Positions 49,048-61,283 of a stretch of 64,000 nucleotides of DNA are shown one piece after another; the stretch's first letter is position 1; each line of letters starts with the position of its first letter. The position numbers were made by a program, and so were the translations under genes. The stretch is from assembly GCA_033439795.1 (NCBI GenBank), contig JAUTDP010000017.1, forward strand, positions 124,001 through 188,000, given 5' to 3'. The notes under the pieces were generated by a model that was not told where the DNA came from, did no database searches, and was given only the letters and a program-made list of their open reading frames with translations. Source of the DNA: Sordaria brevicollis (taxonomy: Eukaryota > Ascomycota > Sordariomycetes > Sordariales > Sordariaceae).

Positions 49048-50757
49048 GTTGAACCCGGTTCGAGGGGCTCTCTTACCGAGTGCGGATGTACCCCATCGCC
49101 TTGTCCAGTGCCTGGCCGTGCAACGTGCGATGTGCTGCATGAACAGGGAGCGTGGATGTTCAGTCTGGCCAAGGCCGGAAGAGGCGTGAACCTATTACCG
49201 CCATGCCGCCTGACACTCTTGCACCGTGCGAGCATATGTACTGGGTCACCGGGTACGTGTTCGCTGCCTCTAGCACTTTCCAGTGAGGAATTATCCAAGA
49301 GGGCTTAGTGAGTTTCGAAATAGTTGTCACGGGTTCGGCCTCGGTCAACGGCTGAGCGAGGATTCGTAAGTGATCTAGGTATCCAACCTGGTTGAAAGAG
49401 GCGAACCGTCTGTGTAACAGCCAGGTTGTGAGTGCTCTCGCCGTCAACAATCGAAAAACCTCCAACATTGAAACATATGATGCCAGCACGTTGGGAAAGA
49501 CGACATGCAGGTCCACGGAGCATGAAACTGCAGAAATGTCCAATTGTACGCTGTCAAGGAGGCCCCATAGGTGTAGATATAGCGTGTACAATGATGCTTC
49601 CTTGGTGAGTGTGGGGAATTGAATTGCTATTTAAGTCAACTTCAAGTGGACACCTTCTCTAGGTTCTTTCTCTCCAGTCATTCATTCACCGTACCTTTCC
49701 AAAGAACAAGATCGACATTTCGTTTACAAGGAATTTCCACTTTGCCAAACATTTCCCTAATAACGTCGTCGATTGGAGTACGTAATTGGGTGAGTAACGA
49801 GGCATTCATGCCTGTTGTGGTGATTCCTGGGCTTGGGGCTCAATAGTCTCATGTCGTCTGTGACCTCATGTCACCGTCTCAATGGCAAATGATGCTGCCT
49901 TTTGCTTCACGGTTCCATTTGTCGTTTTCTTCTCCATCTGAACGAGCTAGTAGTAATTGTCAAAGAAACCTACACAGTTGCAAATTCCACCTTCTATGTC
50001 TTTGAAAATACTTTATCAATGCTGTTGATCTGGGCTAGCAGTACTGAGCTGTTTCTAGTTCGCGATGTTTGTGAATTTTTTTTTGTTTTAATTTTTTTTT
50101 TTTTTTGTTTCCCCCGCCCCCCCTCCGGTTCCAGCTTAGGTCCTGCGGCTGCGAGATGTTAGCCGGCTCCACAAGACCGGACGGGAAAACCCCTCTTCTT
50201 CTCGTGGCTTTATCAATTGGAAGATAATTGCTGCCACATGGGAAACACAACAGGGCGGGGTAGCCAAAGGCCGGGTATCACATCCCATTGATTTGTGAGG
50301 CGACAGCACCGACATGGCGAGATCGTGAAAAAGATTTACCTCATTGTTTGATGGCTTGGGCTGATTGAGGGCTGAAGATTTAAGAGTGGTTTTCTGCCAT
50401 TCGGCGTTTTCTACATGTAGACATCTGCCGCAAGGCATTGAAATCAACCAGTAGGTTGCCATCGGATAGGTAATTGCGTTATTTGACAACTTTCAAGCTG
50501 CATTGTGGCCGGTGTTTTCACCAGTCCATGCCATCTGAACATTCCTGGAAATATGCGGAATAACGTATCGAATCATCCAGACTCGTGACAGTGCCGCGTC
50601 GTTGGCACCGCTTCTTTGTCCTAGCATGGTATCTTCATGGGTCACAAGGCAGTGCGTGAGACAAACGAAGCTTCATTGGATGAGGCGAGGCCATGAAGGT
50701 GGGAAGAGAAAAAAAAAGTTGTGAGATTCAGCACCAGGATCGGAGCTTTCAACCTTT

Positions 50758-50759
<2 letters not shown>

Positions 50760-50803
<44 letters not shown>
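50760..50803. repeat. Poly-T tract of 44 bases
   Basis: An uninterrupted run of 44 T. It could be the reversed poly-A tail of a retroposed sequence, a nucleosome-free promoter element, or simple slippage. No retroposon body or target duplication is evident beside it. Confidence 0.97.
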
Positions 50804-50806
<3 letters not shown>

Positions 50807-52758
50807 TGCTGTCTCGCAGTCTCCCCTCCTGTTCCCGAATTCGTTGAGCAATGTGGTGTGGCAGTCTCACACACTTCAGCCATAGCCAGGCATTGCCGAG
50901 TTCCAATTTGACTTCACACCCTTTTTGCCAATGTCTCTGCATCGCCTAATCACCAGATACTTCACCTGAGCACCCCCATTCAGGCCACCCCCAAAGTCGC
51001 TGTAATGGGCGGATAATTAGTTCAAGGTCGATCGGGAACTCGTGGCGTCCAGAACATTGGAATGGGGTCCCATGCTTTGCAATGTTTGAAATGTTGTCTC
51101 TGGCCCCGATGTCGTCGATACGGTACATGATCCTTTGCGTTGCCAACATAGCACAGTGTACACAGTGAACAAGGTCCAAGAAGGTTATCCAAATTGGTCA
51201 TGGAAGTACCCCCGCAGCTTGTCTACCGCCATTTGTACCGCCCTTTTGTTGTCGTTGTCGTCCCCGGCCTTGGATAAAGAGCAATGCAGCGCTTTTGTCT
51301 CTGAAACAAACCGTAGTCGGTACCTGGCATCTCCGCCGTAAAAACGGCTCAGCTCCTGGGGAACATGCCAGAGTTGCGAAAGAAAATTCTAGGTGACGGA
51401 AGGGTCATATGCGGTCCGCATCGGCGGAAGCCCATGCGGGCATTGAACTTGATGAGCAACATCAAGCTTAAACAATTATGCACCGTGACCGGCAGCAGCG
51501 CCGAACGTTCGTGACTGCAGGGAGTTTCCTAAACGTTTTAAAAGTATTAACAAGGGACAGAAACTACTATACCGGTAGTGTTCGATAACTATCGCGGGTA
51601 AGTGAACATAGGTAGCTACGTCCCCCATTTGGGGTCGTAATGTCTTAGAGAGGTAAACAAGACAGATGGCCTCTAATTGTAGTGTATAAGAGTAGATAAC
51701 ATCTGCCATAGGTATTCTGGGCTCGAGGCTCTCCCTAAAAAGGGGGGAGGGGTGAACAAGGGAACCACCCCAAAGAGCGGAAGTTGGGAATCTCTTTACG
51801 TCCCTGCCAATCCTTCACCATCCGGCCATCGTACACTGTGTGCAGGCCAAAAGGTACATCGTCTCCAACCTGGGTATATTGCTCTTGTGGGTACCTGTCA
51901 GTGTCTCCCTCCCCAGTCCCTGTGTGGATATGGGTACTCCTCTCGTACCCAACCGGGCTTTTGGCAGCAATTCCCACCTTTTTCTATTCTCGCAATCGGA
52001 GGACGGTTTGGAGCTGGCACCGCCGGCCGGCCCTCCTCCTCCTTCCATCTCTACCTCTCGTCTACCTCTACCCAAAGACCACCGTCAGATCAGCGCACTG
52101 GAACCTGACTGGATCATTGCTTGAACGAGGTCGGGTGCTTCCACTTGGTGCCATCCATCTTGCCCTTAAGAACTGAAGTCGGACTCTCTCCATTCATCCA
52201 GGGCTGTCGACGAGCCAGTAGAAGTGCCTCGTTCAACACATCCATCCAGAAACCCCTTGCTGCGTCTGGGTGTCTGGCTGCTGCGTCTGCGTCTAAGGTA
52301 GCTCCCACGCCATCCCATTTGCGACCAACCGTCTCAGCCAACCAGAATCCAGTCCGCCAACCACTCATAGAACCACCTCAGCGGACAAGCAAGAGGCGCC
52401 TGTCCTGTCTCTCTCCGGATCTTCTTTTTCTGGATTAACTTTTTTTGGTGACAGCTTTGGACATTCGTACCTCTTGCAACTCCATCATTCCTCCTCGTCT
52501 GAATCCCTTCATCCCCTTCCCAAGAGCAACCAACCCCCGCTTATCGAACTCACTCATCACCCGTCCAAGGCAGCTCGCAACCATCTCTACACTTGGAACT
52601 GGCCTGCGAATACCACCGTTTCCTCCTACACAGTATTCATCTTTCCCGAGGCACAGCCACTTCTGCCTTCTGGTCTTGGACGAACAAGCCATCTGACTTG
52701 AAGTGGTGTTGGAGGAGCGTTGCCTAGAATTCTTCCTGCTACGCACCTAGCTGGTTAA

Positions 52759-52760
<2 letters not shown>

Positions 52761-52798
<38 letters not shown>
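52761..52798. repeat. Poly-T tract of 38 bases
   Basis: An uninterrupted run of 38 T, 300 bases before the zinc-finger gene's ATG, so likely in its promoter or leader. Confidence 0.97.
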
Positions 52799-53097
52799 CA
52801 ATTCTCTCTTTCCCTTTCGAACGTACCTCATCTTATCGTGGTGGGAGACGAGCACCGGTTCAGCAACCAACCCCTGGCCGATCCCGAGATTATTATTATT
52901 TCCCCGCCTTGCTCCTTGCCTGGCCTTATACGGACCACCACACGCTACTTCTTTGTGATCGACACCCGGCCGTCAAATTTCACGACATAGCAACAACATT
53001 TCCCGAGCTTTTCTTCACTACCTTACTCTTACCTTGTCATCTTGCTGTTTGCGCCTGACGACGGAGAAAAAAAGGGGCACTTTTACATCGCTTGGCA

Positions 53098-54772
53098 ATG
53101 GCTTCGTTCAAGGTAGACTTTCCGCTAAACAATCTAATGACTCCTCCTCCCTCCCTTCCTCCCCGAGTAAACCCACTTGCGAACAAACCCGGTTGCTGAT
53201 GATCTCGGCTATTCTTCCAGGAAATGCACCAAAGCTCACGACCGCTCTCGCACCGTCCGTCGGTGTCTTCCAATCCCCTTCCAGCCCTGTCGGTCGCTCG
53301 GCAGCCGCATTCACGCACCAACTCCCACTCCCTACTTTCCGGATCCCTCAACAGCAACCACCGCGTCACACGCCGGAAGAGCATAACAAACACGGGTGCT
53401 AACGTCGCTGCTCTCGCTGCCGCTATCCAACAAGAATGCGGTGACAAGGCTATGCCATTGCCCATCTCCATCAGCGCACGCCGCAACACGATATCCAAGA
53501 ACGGTCTTTCGCGATCCGCTGTCGTCGGCAGCCTTCCATCTCCACCGGCCAGCCTACCGACACACAAATTCGTAACATCAGACGGGACGGTCAACATGCA
53601 GGACAGCGCAATTGATGATGAGGTTCACATGTCCGGGGACGAAGGAGACAACGGCAACAACAGCAGCAGCGGGGCCCAGAAGAACCGAAACAGGAGGGCC
53701 AGTGATGGGCAGCAGGCGGCGCCCAAAGAAAGCCGAAAGATCAACCGCCCGGAACTTCGCTGTGAGAAGTGCGGGAAGGGATACAAGCATAGCAGCTGCT
53801 TGACCAAGCATTTGTTTGTGCCCATTTTCCTTTCCTCCCCTTTCCCACTCCCTGTTCCATGACTGTTGAGTGTAGAAGGACTGGTATTGGCCGCGGGACT
53901 CGGATAGTGCCTTTGGAGAGCATTTGTGTTGACTTGTCTGTACCGTCAGGTGGGAGCACACTCCCGAATGGTCATATACCTCCAAGCTGTTGATTTCCAA
54001 GCACCAGCAAGTGCAGCTTCTCGAGGCCGCCTCGGTTTTGGTGGCCATGAACAACAAGCCATCGACCGGAACCACGCCCCCAGATTCGACCCACGACTTT
54101 CCCAGCGATCAGGATTCGGCATCCCCAGCAGCATCAGGCTATTCGGATCAACCAGAGCGCAGCTCTGCGGACACGACCCCACCACCCCAGCTGGATACGG
54201 CTAGCAACAACATGACTGGGTTCCCCATGAGCTTCACCAAGAGGCAAAGTACCGGTAGCGGATTTGCGCAGTCGTACCAATCTGCGGGAGGGTTCGGTAG
54301 TTCGGTGGCGGGTAGCGTGCCGGTTGGCTCTCCATTCGCAGGACATTTCCGCCAGCTCAGCTTGATGAGCCAGGATCAAAGGCCAACGTCGTCTGGCAGG
54401 AACGCAACCGGCAAGGAAGACCGGGATTTGGCTGCGGCGGTGGAAGGTCTTAGTTGCAGCTTTAACAGCAACGCCGGACCTCGGTCGTTCCACCTCTCGG
54501 CGGACGCACCCCCAGTGCCGCCCCTCCCAAACCAATACCTGGGTCAATCTTTCGGTATCCTTCCTGGTAGCTTCATCAACAGCTATCCTAGTAGGGCTCC
54601 AGAAAGCTTTACCAGGGGGGAGACGCGTCTCCAAAGCTACCGGAGCGATCGGGGCGACGCCCACAAAATGGACGAAGATAGCGTCATGGACTATGACGAC
54701 GACGAAGACATGCGGTCCCGGGCAAGAAGCGACGAGGACGACGACGGTGTCTTTGGAAGGATGGAAGAATGA
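53098..54772 (+). CDS. C2H2 zinc-finger protein, probable transcription factor
   Basis: Three exons, 53098-53166, 53221-53813 and 53950-54772, give 494 residues. The first intron (54 bp) removes an in-frame TGA. The second interrupts the finger; splicing restores it. One C2H2 finger is seen: CEKCGKGYKHSSCLTKH then LWEH (C-x2-C-x12-H-x4-H), at about residues 206-228. It is followed by TPEWSYTSKLLISKHQQVQL and LEAASVLVAMN, a helical extension that I recall as conserved in fungal relatives with this finger. The N-terminus is Ser/Pro-rich with a basic patch (RRKSITN), and an acidic stretch precedes the finger. The C-terminus is Ser/Gly-rich, then strongly acidic (DYDDDEDM), a possible activation region. 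Nuclear location is likely; targets are unknown. Confidence 0.85.
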
Positions 54773-56223
54773 GAATAACCGAAGCGGTGCGTTGGCTGTA
54801 CAGATATGGCGGATAGCAACCGTTGCTTTTGAGGCGGAAAGAGAAGGACGGAATTTATGATGCTGATGAAGGATTTCCTTTTGTATATCTATATCGAAAC
54901 CATGTTAATGAGGCACTTTGCTCCGCCGACGACACTTGGCACCGAAGAGTGGAGAGCACTGCTGTCATTGGCAAGCCATGGCTAGGGAGTGGCTGCTGGG
55001 CTGAGAGATGCCCACGCCCACGCCCGCCAACAGGCTGTCGTGAGATACAGTCAGTCATAACTCCACGAGGTTAAAGCGAGTGTTGTGAGCGAGCGTTGAG
55101 CGAATACTTGGAAACACATCTAGTTAGCGAGCGAACAAACACCAATATGAACAACATACATAACAACAACCAACAACGTATAACCATGGAGAAGATGATG
55201 AAGAATTCGTGCTGTTTGTTTGGCTGGTGATGGTGGTTACACAACAGCCAGTAGAGATCGGGATATTCAAGTTGCTGTGAATGAAGACGGTTCTTGACTG
55301 CCTCCAGAGTAAATAAGGTTGGGTATCGCTTGGGCTCAACCTCTGTGGGTGGTTTCCAACCAGCTTGTGTCGTAGGAGAGTTGCATTGGGACGATATCGA
55401 TAGGTTGAATGTTCGTTTGGAGGGGAGATTGGTAAAAGTATCAAGTATTTTAAGCTGGAGGGAATAGGGATGGAATTTATAATGTTGATTTCGGCGGATG
55501 AAGCGCTGTTTCGATATGGTCGTGGCAATAAGTAGAGGTTATGGTAGTAGCTCTTTTCATTATATTATTCGGTGTTTACATGGTAGAGCCGATGCGCAGT
55601 AATAATGTATAAGTAGAGGTATTGTTGCTTGATGCTTGATACCCGGCGACGCAGGTTAATTTCCTGGATAAGACTTTCCTGCGCTCTCTGCGTTTCCCCA
55701 GCAAGCGGGCAGTGGGGTTCGATGCGGAGGTTAGCGCGGCAGAACGGGAAGGGGTGACCTTCGACGGTTGAATGACGGCCCTAGGCGGCAAGACGTCACT
55801 GTACTCCACCTGCCCATCAGCTTCCTTCCCTAGCTCATTCAACACAAGGCCCGAAGCTCCTAACATTTTTCTCCATCATCATTTGTCTCCATCACCAACC
55901 ATTCAACGCGACTCTTGTCATCTACAACCGAAACCGCGCAAGACTGTTTTCCATCTGTCATCTGATTATTGACACAATTTCTATCCTTGACTGGAAGCGC
56001 ACCTCATTGATTTGGTTCCTGCGAATTTCGTCTGCGGCTCGGTCAACGCCCCGTTAGAGTGAAGCTCAACGAAACAGAAGAAAGTCCGCAAACTCGCGCG
56101 TCGCCTGTCATCTTCACGCCCACCATCCAGCGCGCAAAAAGCAAAAGAACCCTTCCGCGCCCCGCCTCGAACACACATACACGTATCTCGCATCGATAAC
56201 CACGAACGGATACCTAAGTCACG
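54773..56223. other. Intergenic DNA
   Basis: 1.45 kb between the zinc-finger gene and the membrane-protein gene, both on plus. Likely a 3' UTR and a promoter. No supported gene or RNA. Confidence 0.55.
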
Positions 56224-57602
56224 ATGGCTCGACCAAAGGCTGTGAGGAAAGTAGTGGACACGGTGGCGGCCGCGGTGGAGGAAGCTGCCGGAGATGCGGT
56301 CAAGGCTGCGGACCCCGTCGCGCTCGCAACCTCAGTCGCCATGCCAGTCGTCGAGGCTGCTGTCGAGAAGGTTGCCCAGTCCCATGGAGAAGTGGTACAT
56401 GTGCCTGCGCCCTTGAAGCGCGCGCGCCTGCCGAGTCCTGTCCGCTTTGCCCTCGTTGCTGTCTTGAGCTTTTACCTCGAGTCTCTCGGGCGGTCCTTGG
56501 TGGTGGAATACACCCACGGCGAGCTGGCCAAGGTTGCTAGGCCCGCTTCGTCTCTGACGCAGAACGAAGCGCTCGCGTTGGCGGGTTGGAAACTGTAAGA
56601 AACTTCCCTGCCTGGTCTCTGATTTTCGATAGACATGACGTGCCACATGATGTGCGTTTATGGCGCGCTTCTTCGGCAAAGAAACGAACGAATCCCTGTC
56701 ATAAGGCTGGGGAAAGAAGAGACGTATGATAAGGGGTTTCAGCTCCATCTTACTAACCTCAATGTCGTGGCAGATTTGGGCTTGCTCTGGGTTGGTACGG
56801 CAACTATGACGGTTTTGACCTTGCTGCTCTGGCTGTCCTCTCTCACGGTCCAATGGTATGTTGACATAAGAGATTGTCTATCATCCCGTTCTAGACACAG
56901 CCCAATAACTGACACGTTACGCAGGCCTATCTGATCTCTACTTACTATGGCATCCGTGCTTCGACTGCCGGCGCCTACCTCGCCGTTGAGGTCGTATCGA
57001 CCTTCTTCCCCTTCCTCCTCTTGCGCAAGCTTTCGGGCGCCCACGCAGCCGCACCTGGTATCCCTAACCGAGACATCGTTGTCGACAGGCAGATCCAGGT
57101 GCTTACCTCAATGCTTTCTGCCCTCGTCTACAGCGTGACACTGTTCTTGGCCTGCCGGACTTTCCTCCCCAACAGCTTTGTCCTGCACTTCGAGGGTATC
57201 CGCACCATTGAGCCTGCCCAGGACGCCCAGCTTTTCAGCTTTAACCGTCCACTGACGCAGATCCTTTGCCTCCTCTTCGGTGTGGCTGCGCGGACCTTGA
57301 TCTTTACTCCTTTCGTCACCGCTTCGCCCACCGTCAAGGACCAAGAGGTTGCGGAATTCGACCCTACCACCGCCACCCTTGGACAGACCATCTACTGGAA
57401 CCTTTGGGGGTACACCACCCCGACCAAGGTCTCGGTCAAGAGAACTGCGGTCGCCATGCTTTTTGCTGGCGTCGATACCTATCTGCAGGCTACCACGGTT
57501 CTCAGCGGCGTAGACTCATACGGCGCAGCTGTCTATGCCAGTATCTGGACTTTGGCTGCCATGGTTACCGGTCTTGCCCTGAGATATGTTGGAAGCGTGT
57601 AA
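56224..57602 (+). CDS. Multi-pass membrane protein of unknown function
   Basis: Three exons, 56224-56594, 56774-56855 and 56925-57602, give 376 residues. Introns are 179 and 69 bp. I do not recognise the family. The first 75 residues are Ala/Val-rich with charged residues and look like an amphipathic or soluble leader. Hydrophobic segments follow at about 78-95, 125-165 (two close segments, with GWYGNYDGFDLAAL between), 166-190, 212-232, 255-275, 310-330 and 350-370, so six to seven membrane passes. No transporter signature, signal peptide or retention motif is clear. The chosen ATG is the first in frame and the small middle exon is required to keep the frame. Probably a fungal-specific protein. 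Confidence 0.75.
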
Positions 57603-60447
57603 GAGCTACCTCTAACTACGGTCTGAGGTTGTTGGAGATAAGCTGCTGCTGCTGCTGGATATGGATTCATTTCACATTTGGGACGAAGTCGTTTGTCATA
57701 TTGCATGTTTTTTTTTTTTTTTTGGACTCCAGGATTCCCGCTTTGTTAATCAACAGAAGAAAAAAGAAAAAGGATAAAACTACACAAGGACTGCCCACAC
57801 CGTCTCACCGAACTTGATGATGCTGATCCGTTCCATGCCCAGATATGCCACGTGGGTTGGCGGGAAAGTGGCCCATGTTAGCCCCTTGCTTGGCGTCATC
57901 GATCGTCTTCATGCTTACCACATATCTAGCAAGGCTGGAGTCGCAGTCCAGGACCGATATGGGCATCCATAGCGAATTCTTCCCATCATGAATTCCCCAG
58001 TCTCGTCATCCTTGTTCCTGTTCAATCACAACGCGCGTTAAAAATCTTTGGCAGTACGATCACCACCTTCGGCGTGCTCTTACAGACGCTCGGTGGATGG
58101 ATGGCGTTTAACGTTGATGGCCCGGTGTCCTGGTTCGGTTCTCTGTCACTTGAAAATGAGGCGTTGGCTCCTCCAAGATCGCCTCAAATGGAGGGTCGCA
58201 ACGGCTTTCCATTCGCTGACTTTGCCGGCCACTTCCAATAACGTTCCAATGGGGTTTAGGCACAGCGGCGCAGCAGGGCAGTCAGGGCTAACTAACAAGC
58301 CAGGTTCGAACTTTCGAAATGCGAAGACAAGAGGGGATGGATAGATTGGGCGGAACAACGGCACACACCAGACCCTCGAGCGCCCGTCTCGCCTGTTTTG
58401 ACAAGCCAGAAGCCCACAAGTAACTCTGCCGAACGGAACACACCGACCGACCGAACCGATCGTGAGACAGGCCCTTCCCCATCCAGTTCAACTTCCATGC
58501 ATGGCTTGCAGACTTGCAGACAGAACCGCAGAAATCTGTGCTGAAATTGCCCGATTGAGAGATCTTCCAGTCTTGAAACGACTGCAAACAGCCTTGCCTC
58601 GCGCTTAAAAGTTCTTACCTTGCAGTAAGGCTGCCTTGGCTGAACTTGTCAGCTTGTGTTACGAACCATACTACCTCCAGACTAAAACTTTAAAAGGTAA
58701 CAACATCACGGTAGTCGGGTGCTATACTACTACCTACACTGCGATGGATGGGCGGCCTCCTGAACAAGAATTTCCTGTGGCTTTGTTGACGACATCAAAC
58801 AATTACTGACTTCATTCGAACGGTGGAGGTGGCTTGTTGATTGTAACGTTCGTCATGTTGTTCCTTCAGACGTGCAGTTTTCTTAAGCGAAGCAAGCGCG
58901 ATCTACCAAGCGCTAGCGAGACACCTCGATGGACAGCACACTTCCTAACCTCAATATCAACTTCGGTCGGACAGAGGCAGAGACAAGACAAGAACATGAT
59001 GCCAATGATACCTACCTACATACCGCATATTTGCGGCCCAGAAAAAGTGGACGGACATGATGACCAGCCGGCGTTTGTTTTCTTACATCAAGTACCTTGT
59101 CATGGAAGTTCGTGACATTGTCTTATATTGCCGTAAAGCTAGCTTTCCAGACAGAACCAGATAAGCGACGATGGAAGGGCGTCATGGTAGAGCTTAGAGC
59201 TCGAACTTTGGTGCCCTATGACAGCTCGACAGAGATTCAATAGTCAACTTTTGACTTCCCACGATTCCTCTTGTGTAAGATTTACAGCATCATTATTTTG
59301 AGAGTCCCTGGATAGTAGCGTTTCATTCATCGATCATGCCAAGCAAACCGGGGGGCAGTGGGTTCGGTACACATTCCGGGCTAGGAAGACATGGGTCGGT
59401 GGATCATGGATGGTTTATGGTGGCGACGACTTTATTGGGAAGGGAGAAGAAGGCACAGCAGCGGAGATTTTTTTTCATACTATTGTTTTTTGTTAACATG
59501 TTAGGATGCTGTAGCAAGGGCTTGAGGTTGTATCTGGATGGGGATTCGGCGTCAATGGGCTGCAAAAGCTGTGGTGGTTTGAAAAGTAACAAACCACCGC
59601 CGCCATCATGTCATTGTCTGGGTATTGCATACTACCCTAGTCCCGAACCATGACATAGCTACCCACCGGCTGGCCAGCCGTTGACACTCCCCGTTATGTT
59701 GCGCCCCATGGGACCGGACAAGGGAGACATAGGGCTTCCACAGCCATAGAGATATCCCAAAGAGGGAAGCGTAACGAATAATTCTCGACTCCATTCCATT
59801 GGGGCTTCCGAAGGGCTCATCTTCATGCCGCAGACATGCCGCAGCCATCTCTGTCGATACTTCTCTATCATCAGGTGTGGGCTTGGCTCGAAGCTTTCGC
59901 CGGTTCGGTATACTAGGTCAGAGGTCCAAAAAGAGACAGCGAGAGTCCTAGAAGATTTCACCACAGTCCGGCTATGACACTTTCGTCTCGTTTGTGGCTT
60001 CACTTTTTCCCTTTGCGTTCCACTTTGGTACTTCGCTAGTCTACGTCATGAAATTCTTTCTATCCGTAAGGCTGTGCACGTGTTCTAGTCTTGGAGCATC
60101 TAGTATATAGCTTCGCTGGATCCCTCGTTCGACAATGGAGGTTGAAGACACTCTTCGATATCATCGCGGTCTTCATTAGCATCGAGGAACCAACGACATC
60201 TTCAACCAGAACACCACTCAGCGAATACTTCACAACGAAGAACACAGGCAAAAGACAATCAAAAGAGGACGAGTAACCGATAATTCGACTACTAGTAGAA
60301 CGTACTTTGCGCCCGTTTCACTTCCTTTTTTTCTGTCTTAAAAGCAGCAGCAGCATCCCCGGTACCGTCAGCAGCGGTCTCAAAAGAATCTTGTGTACCT
60401 TTTGAGTCTCTTCCCTCGAGCCTCGATTAACTACCATAAAATCAACC
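57603..60447. other. Intergenic DNA
   Basis: 2.8 kb without a supported gene. It contains a T16 run at 57708-57723 just after the upstream gene and a (GCT)5-like run near 57640. The stretch 60290-60447 is pyrimidine-rich and probably leader of the next gene. Confidence 0.55.
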
Positions 60448-61283
60448 ATGTACCACCACCAGTACGAACATATCATGACCTTCGATTCCCAAGATCAGGG
60501 ACATGAGTCTTCTTCTTTAACCAACAACCAGCAGCAACAACAACAACAACAGGTCATCACCACCACCGTGAAAAGAAAGAAGAGCATCAAATCCGAAAAC
60601 TCCATTGATTTGCGAGGACCCATGGAGGTCGACGGATCAGTCAAGTCCGGCGGAGCCGTTAGCTTTTCGGGCAACTTTGCGGTCAGAGATCGGATCGAGG
60701 CGTATGGGGATATCGATATTGTTGGGGATTTGAGGTGCAGGTACGTCCTTTCTTTTTTCAAGTCTTTCTTCGGGATTGAGGGAAGATGCTGACTATCACC
60801 GAAACACACAGTAATAAGATTAAGGCTTATGGGAATCTCAAGGTCAATGGAAGTGCTTTGTGTGTGTAAGTCACACTTCCACTGCTTCCACCTGTGTTCA
60901 TATAGCAAAGAGAAGAATTCTAACAATCATGGCCAAAACAGCGACAGAGTCAAAATCTTTGGGAAACTCAAAATCACTGGCACCTTTGAGGTCGAAGGGG
61001 ACTTGGAAGTTTGGGGCGCTATTACCATCAATGGCTATCTGTAAGGGGGTTTTTTATTTTATTTTCATTTTTTTTTTGTCAAAACCTTCGTCTCATCCTC
61101 ATCGGACACTTCTTGAGAACTCCATGCTGACTAAAGTTTGTTGTTGCCAAAACCAGAAAGTGCAAAACCTTGACGGCATACGCGTCCATAACCACCGTCG
61201 GTGACCAGTCTTGGTATCAGACTGAGCAGGGCGAGACGGTTCATGGCGCTAAGCTTATCCAGAGGACGAACTATGAGGGATAG
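60448..61283 (+). CDS. Beta-repeat, bactofilin-like small protein
   Basis: Four exons, 60448-60740, 60812-60865, 60942-61040 and 61157-61283, give 190 residues; all four junctions keep phase. The first 55 residues are polar with an eight-Gln run and a KRKK cluster. From about residue 56 the protein is a chain of short strands with Gly turns: VDGSVKSGGAVSFSGNF, RIEAYGDIDIVGDL, KIKAYGNLKVNG, KIFGKLKITGTFEVEGDL, VWGAITINGYL. Strand-Gly-strand periodicity of this kind is typical of right-handed beta-helix, bactofilin-like (polymer-forming, DUF583) proteins, which in bacteria build filaments without nucleotide. The tail GDQSWYQTEQGETVHGAK leaves the pattern. The family is my inference from pattern; a fungal-specific fold is possible. 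No signal peptide is seen, so probably cytosolic. Confidence 0.72.

Larger units (their letters stand above)
45160..53097. other. Long intergenic region
   Basis: About 7.9 kb without a gene I can support. Open frames are short, overlap on both strands and show no domain. Contents noted separately are a possible 5S rRNA relic (46402-46464) and homopolymer tracts at 49017-49047, 50077-50106, 50760-50803 and 52761-52798. The right end is probably the leader and promoter of the zinc-finger gene at 53098. Composition is ordinary, with no RIP pattern. Confidence 0.6.

Noticed and set aside
53037..53597. 186-codon minus-strand frame
   Set aside because: Antisense to the N-terminal exons of the zinc-finger gene.
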